This document shows positions 61,292-64,000 of a stretch of 64,000 nt of DNA, piece after piece. The position numbers and the translations under genes are program-made. The notes beneath the pieces are model-generated. The model ran no database searches. It saw nothing but the letters and a program-made list of their open reading frames with translations, and was not told the origin of the DNA. Origin of the DNA: Rhododendron vialii (Eukaryota > Streptophyta > Magnoliopsida > Ericales > Ericaceae); NCBI RefSeq assembly GCF_030253575.1, contig NC_080567.1, forward strand, positions 34,997,501-35,061,500, given 5' to 3'. Numbering within the stretch: position 1 is the first letter of the stretch; each line of letters starts with the position of its first letter.

Positions 61292-63576
61292 GGAAGCATG
61301 TAGATCGAGTAGTCTCGTTCTAGGACATTATCATCTCTGTTAATTGCACATCTATTTCATGACTAGACAAATTATATATAGAGAGAAAATATTACATGCG
61401 TGGAAATTTCCGTAGTGTAGAGGTGCAGTATAGCGATGTAGCAAGGCAACAAAATAATTCCCCATTCGTAGTTGTTAAGAGCTGAATTTGGTTTGTATTA
61501 GTTTAGAAAGCCTTCAAATACTCGTAAATGGGGATAAAATTACATTTTTCCACGCCGCAATATTACACCGCCGCTCTAGTGTAAGAGTGTACCACAGCAT
61601 CCCAAAAGACCACAGACTTTAACACCGTAAATAAGAAGTTGACAATTGCATATTCTGACTATTATATGTGATCTCCATTTAGAAACAATATATATTGATT
61701 ACCTTACCCAAAAAAAAAAAAAAAAACAATATATATTGAGAATCGTGTGTCCCAAATTTCATTTACAAGATCATCTAAAAACCAATTTAAAAGTTGGTTA
61801 TGAATCTAATTAAACTAGGTTCGGTTAGGACTGAGGATTATCTTCATGACATAACAATGCCTCTTCAGAATGACTGACAACCTTGCGTGCAAATCAAATG
61901 AACTGTTGATAATGATATATATTCAGTGCAAGCTGGAGATCGATCAGAACATTGCAGAAGGATAAGCATTGGGACGGCCAAGACCAGACGTCCGGCCGGC
62001 CAAGAGTACATTTGAGTAAAGGGGACGTCCAACTCCCATCAGAGCCCACTTTGACTTTTCAGGGGTTTAAAGCAAAAATAAAAAATACAGTAAGATTTTT
62101 TTGTTAGACTATTATAAAGAGTAAAAAAGTAGGAGGGCCCTATGGAACTCAAAATTTTTTAAAGGTCTAAAGCAGCCGCAACATAAGTTTTAGCTCCGGG
62201 CGGGCTCGGACTGGCAAGGTCCAGTTCCACGTAGAATCGATAGGAATAGGAGTGTGGAGTGCTAAATAAGAAAATTAGCGAACATCTACCAACCTGAGTT
62301 TTGACTTTTAGGCTGACTTTCGAGACCTCTCAACATGGTTGACTGGGTCTATATTGAGATTTGTGAGAGAATGACTTATTTCCTAAAATGGAAAATAACT
62401 ACTTAAAAAATAAAAATCTTTGTGGAACGGAGCCTTAATTTGCTTGAAAACAACCAAGGGTATGCTCAAGTCAAAGTATGCGATAACAAAGAATAGAACA
62501 AATAGTCGCGCGCTAACTGTTAGGTCTTGTTGCAAGAAAAGTATGGGAAATGATGGAAAAATCAACTTTCTTGTAATTTTCTATGTTCAATTACCAGAAA
62601 AGTTGTAGAATTCACAGGTTCAACTTTTCCATTAGAAAACATTTTCCTGTAAAATAGATCTTGCCAAAATGAAAGAATTCTTGTTTTCCTACAAGATTTC
62701 TGTCAAGAGAACACATACAGGAAAATAAATTTCATTTTCCTTTACTTCACCTCACTTCACTTTTCTTGGGAACCAATTTTCCACACAACATTTCTGACGA
62801 CTGAACGGAACCTAAGAAGTAATTACTAGGTTTTGAAGGCATCTGGTCCATGCGTAACCGATGACGTTGTGGAGTTTATTGTAATTTTTTTAAGAAGGCA
62901 ATGAAGTATATTTCGGACTCTCTCTAGTACAAGTTTTGAACCGGATAAGTTGGTCTAAATTTGGACCATACATTAGTATAATCAATAGTTTGGCTTCGCA
63001 CATAGACTCTTATGGGTAAGACTTATCCGTAAGAGTCTCCGAGCAAATCCGAACCATTAATTCCAGCAATAAATGATCCAAATTTGGACTATATATCCCG
63101 CTCTATCCAAATTATGGGTTGGAGAGAATCCGATTCCTTTTAGCAAAGGTTATGTTTATTAAGTATTGTTTAGGTCAGCAGATGGATAGGTACTTATAAT
63201 TGGAGGAATCAAACTTATTTTAGAGCATCGATGGGACTTACTCATACATTTACTTCAATGTCAAAGGAATAAAAACTTCACTTAATATGAAGCATTCCCC
63301 TATGCAAACTCAAATACGAGTGAATTTGAGTAAAATCTTCATTAATGAAATAGTTATTACTCCGACAAAAAAAAAAAAAAACATAATTGTAACTACGAAG
63401 ACACAAAATAAGATTTTTAATTAGATGCAAGCCTCTTTTGACTTTGAGTTTTTTGAGTAAAACAGAATTTTGATATATAAGTCTACATTAAAGACTAGAG
63501 TGAGTTTAAGAATGCTTTATTCAAATATATATAGTCAAATCCGAGTAGGGAAAAGGCAAGAACTGAAGACGCTCTT

Positions 63577-63640
63577 ACCCTGCACAAAAGGGCAATTAAC
63601 TATTCATATTATTACCCTGCACAAAAGGGCAATTAATTAG
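63577..63640. repeat. Short direct repeat
   Basis: ACCCTGCACAAAAGGGCAAT followed by TAA occurs twice, 37 bp apart; each copy contains its own small CCCT...AGGG inverted motif. Confidence 0.85.
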
Positions 63641-64000
63641 TATCACAGTTCATTGAATAATTGCCAACTAGCCTAGTAGTCAAATAATATGAGGGTTAGT
63701 TTAGTTTAAATTTTAAAATAAGGTAGTGTCAACAAGATCCTTCCCTCACAGGTTGTAATTAGAACTGGAAGTTCATACTTTCCTAATGCGTTCATATTTC
63801 TTTTGCAAATGTGTTTTTTTTATAACCGAATGTCTGAGCACACCTCAACTAATTTCAAGGTATTAAAGGTAACGACTAATTAAGCAAATCCTCTATTGGC
63901 TTCAAGATTTGGAATATTTGACCTTTGATGAATTCGAATACGCAACCTCATAGAGGACAGGTACTTATAAGTTTTCTCATATCCATTTGACCAAACTTTT

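Larger units (their letters stand above)
59709..64000. other. Downstream intergenic region
   Basis: The 3'UTR of the NPY-like gene probably ends near 59960-60060. Then come the minus-strand SINE (60474-60786), a (CT)n tract (61216-61289) and a short direct repeat (63577-63640). A fragment at about 63825-63960 resembles other dispersed repeats in the window. No gene was recognised. Confidence 0.55.

Overview
The window is nuclear DNA of a flowering plant, most likely a eudicot. The evidence is: short coding exons joined by GT-AG introns, AT-rich intergenic DNA, plant-only protein families (vacuolar sorting receptor, DUF936, NPH3/NPY-type BTB, EAR-motif C2H2 zinc finger), long (CT)n/(GA)n tracts, and many small plant transposons. 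The species cannot be fixed from sequence alone. No operon, CRISPR array, phage, plasmid or virus signal was found, and I saw no clearly new biological system.

Layout. 135-424 (-): the last two exons of an unrecognised gene that leaves the window or lies in undetected upstream exons. 1962-5607 (+): DUF936 protein, 5 coding exons, 639 aa. 7113-14377 (+): vacuolar sorting receptor, 12 exons, 630 aa. 16091-25003 (-): ZFPL1-like Golgi membrane zinc-finger protein, 9 exons, 337 aa. 26933-32396 (+): BUB3-type spindle-checkpoint WD40 protein, 9 exons, 340 aa. 41038-41778 (+): intronless ZAT10-like C2H2 repressor, 246 aa. 54910-59708 (+): NPY/NPH3-family BTB protein, 4 exons, 622 aa. All exon joins were worked out by hand from splice consensus, reading phase and family similarity, and every joined frame closes without internal stops. 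The receptor and the ZFPL1 gene are tail to tail. The ZFPL1 and BUB3 genes are head to head, about 1.9 kb apart.

The genes do not form a pathway. The receptor and ZFPL1 both act in the secretory pathway, and NPY proteins act in auxin/PIN-dependent growth, but their proximity looks accidental.

The gene-poor parts (32.6-40.5 kb, 42-53 kb and 60-64 kb) and several introns carry well-delimited mobile elements. There are three hAT-like non-autonomous elements with 8-bp duplications (28018-28455, 37506-38156, 45361-45927). There is one MULE-like MITE with an exact 9-bp duplication (40090-40260) and one Tourist-like MITE with a TTA duplication (36596-36919). A 643-bp solo LTR is flanked by GAGAC (49232-49874), and a tRNA-derived SINE lies on the minus strand (60474-60786). 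Several hairpin elements and two copies of a GC-rich fold-back inside ZFPL1 introns complete the set. The most unusual structures are receptor intron 1, which is built from decayed tandem copies of the exon 1/intron 1 junction, and an orphan promoter-like block with G-boxes at 34.98-35.37 kb that has no gene behind it.
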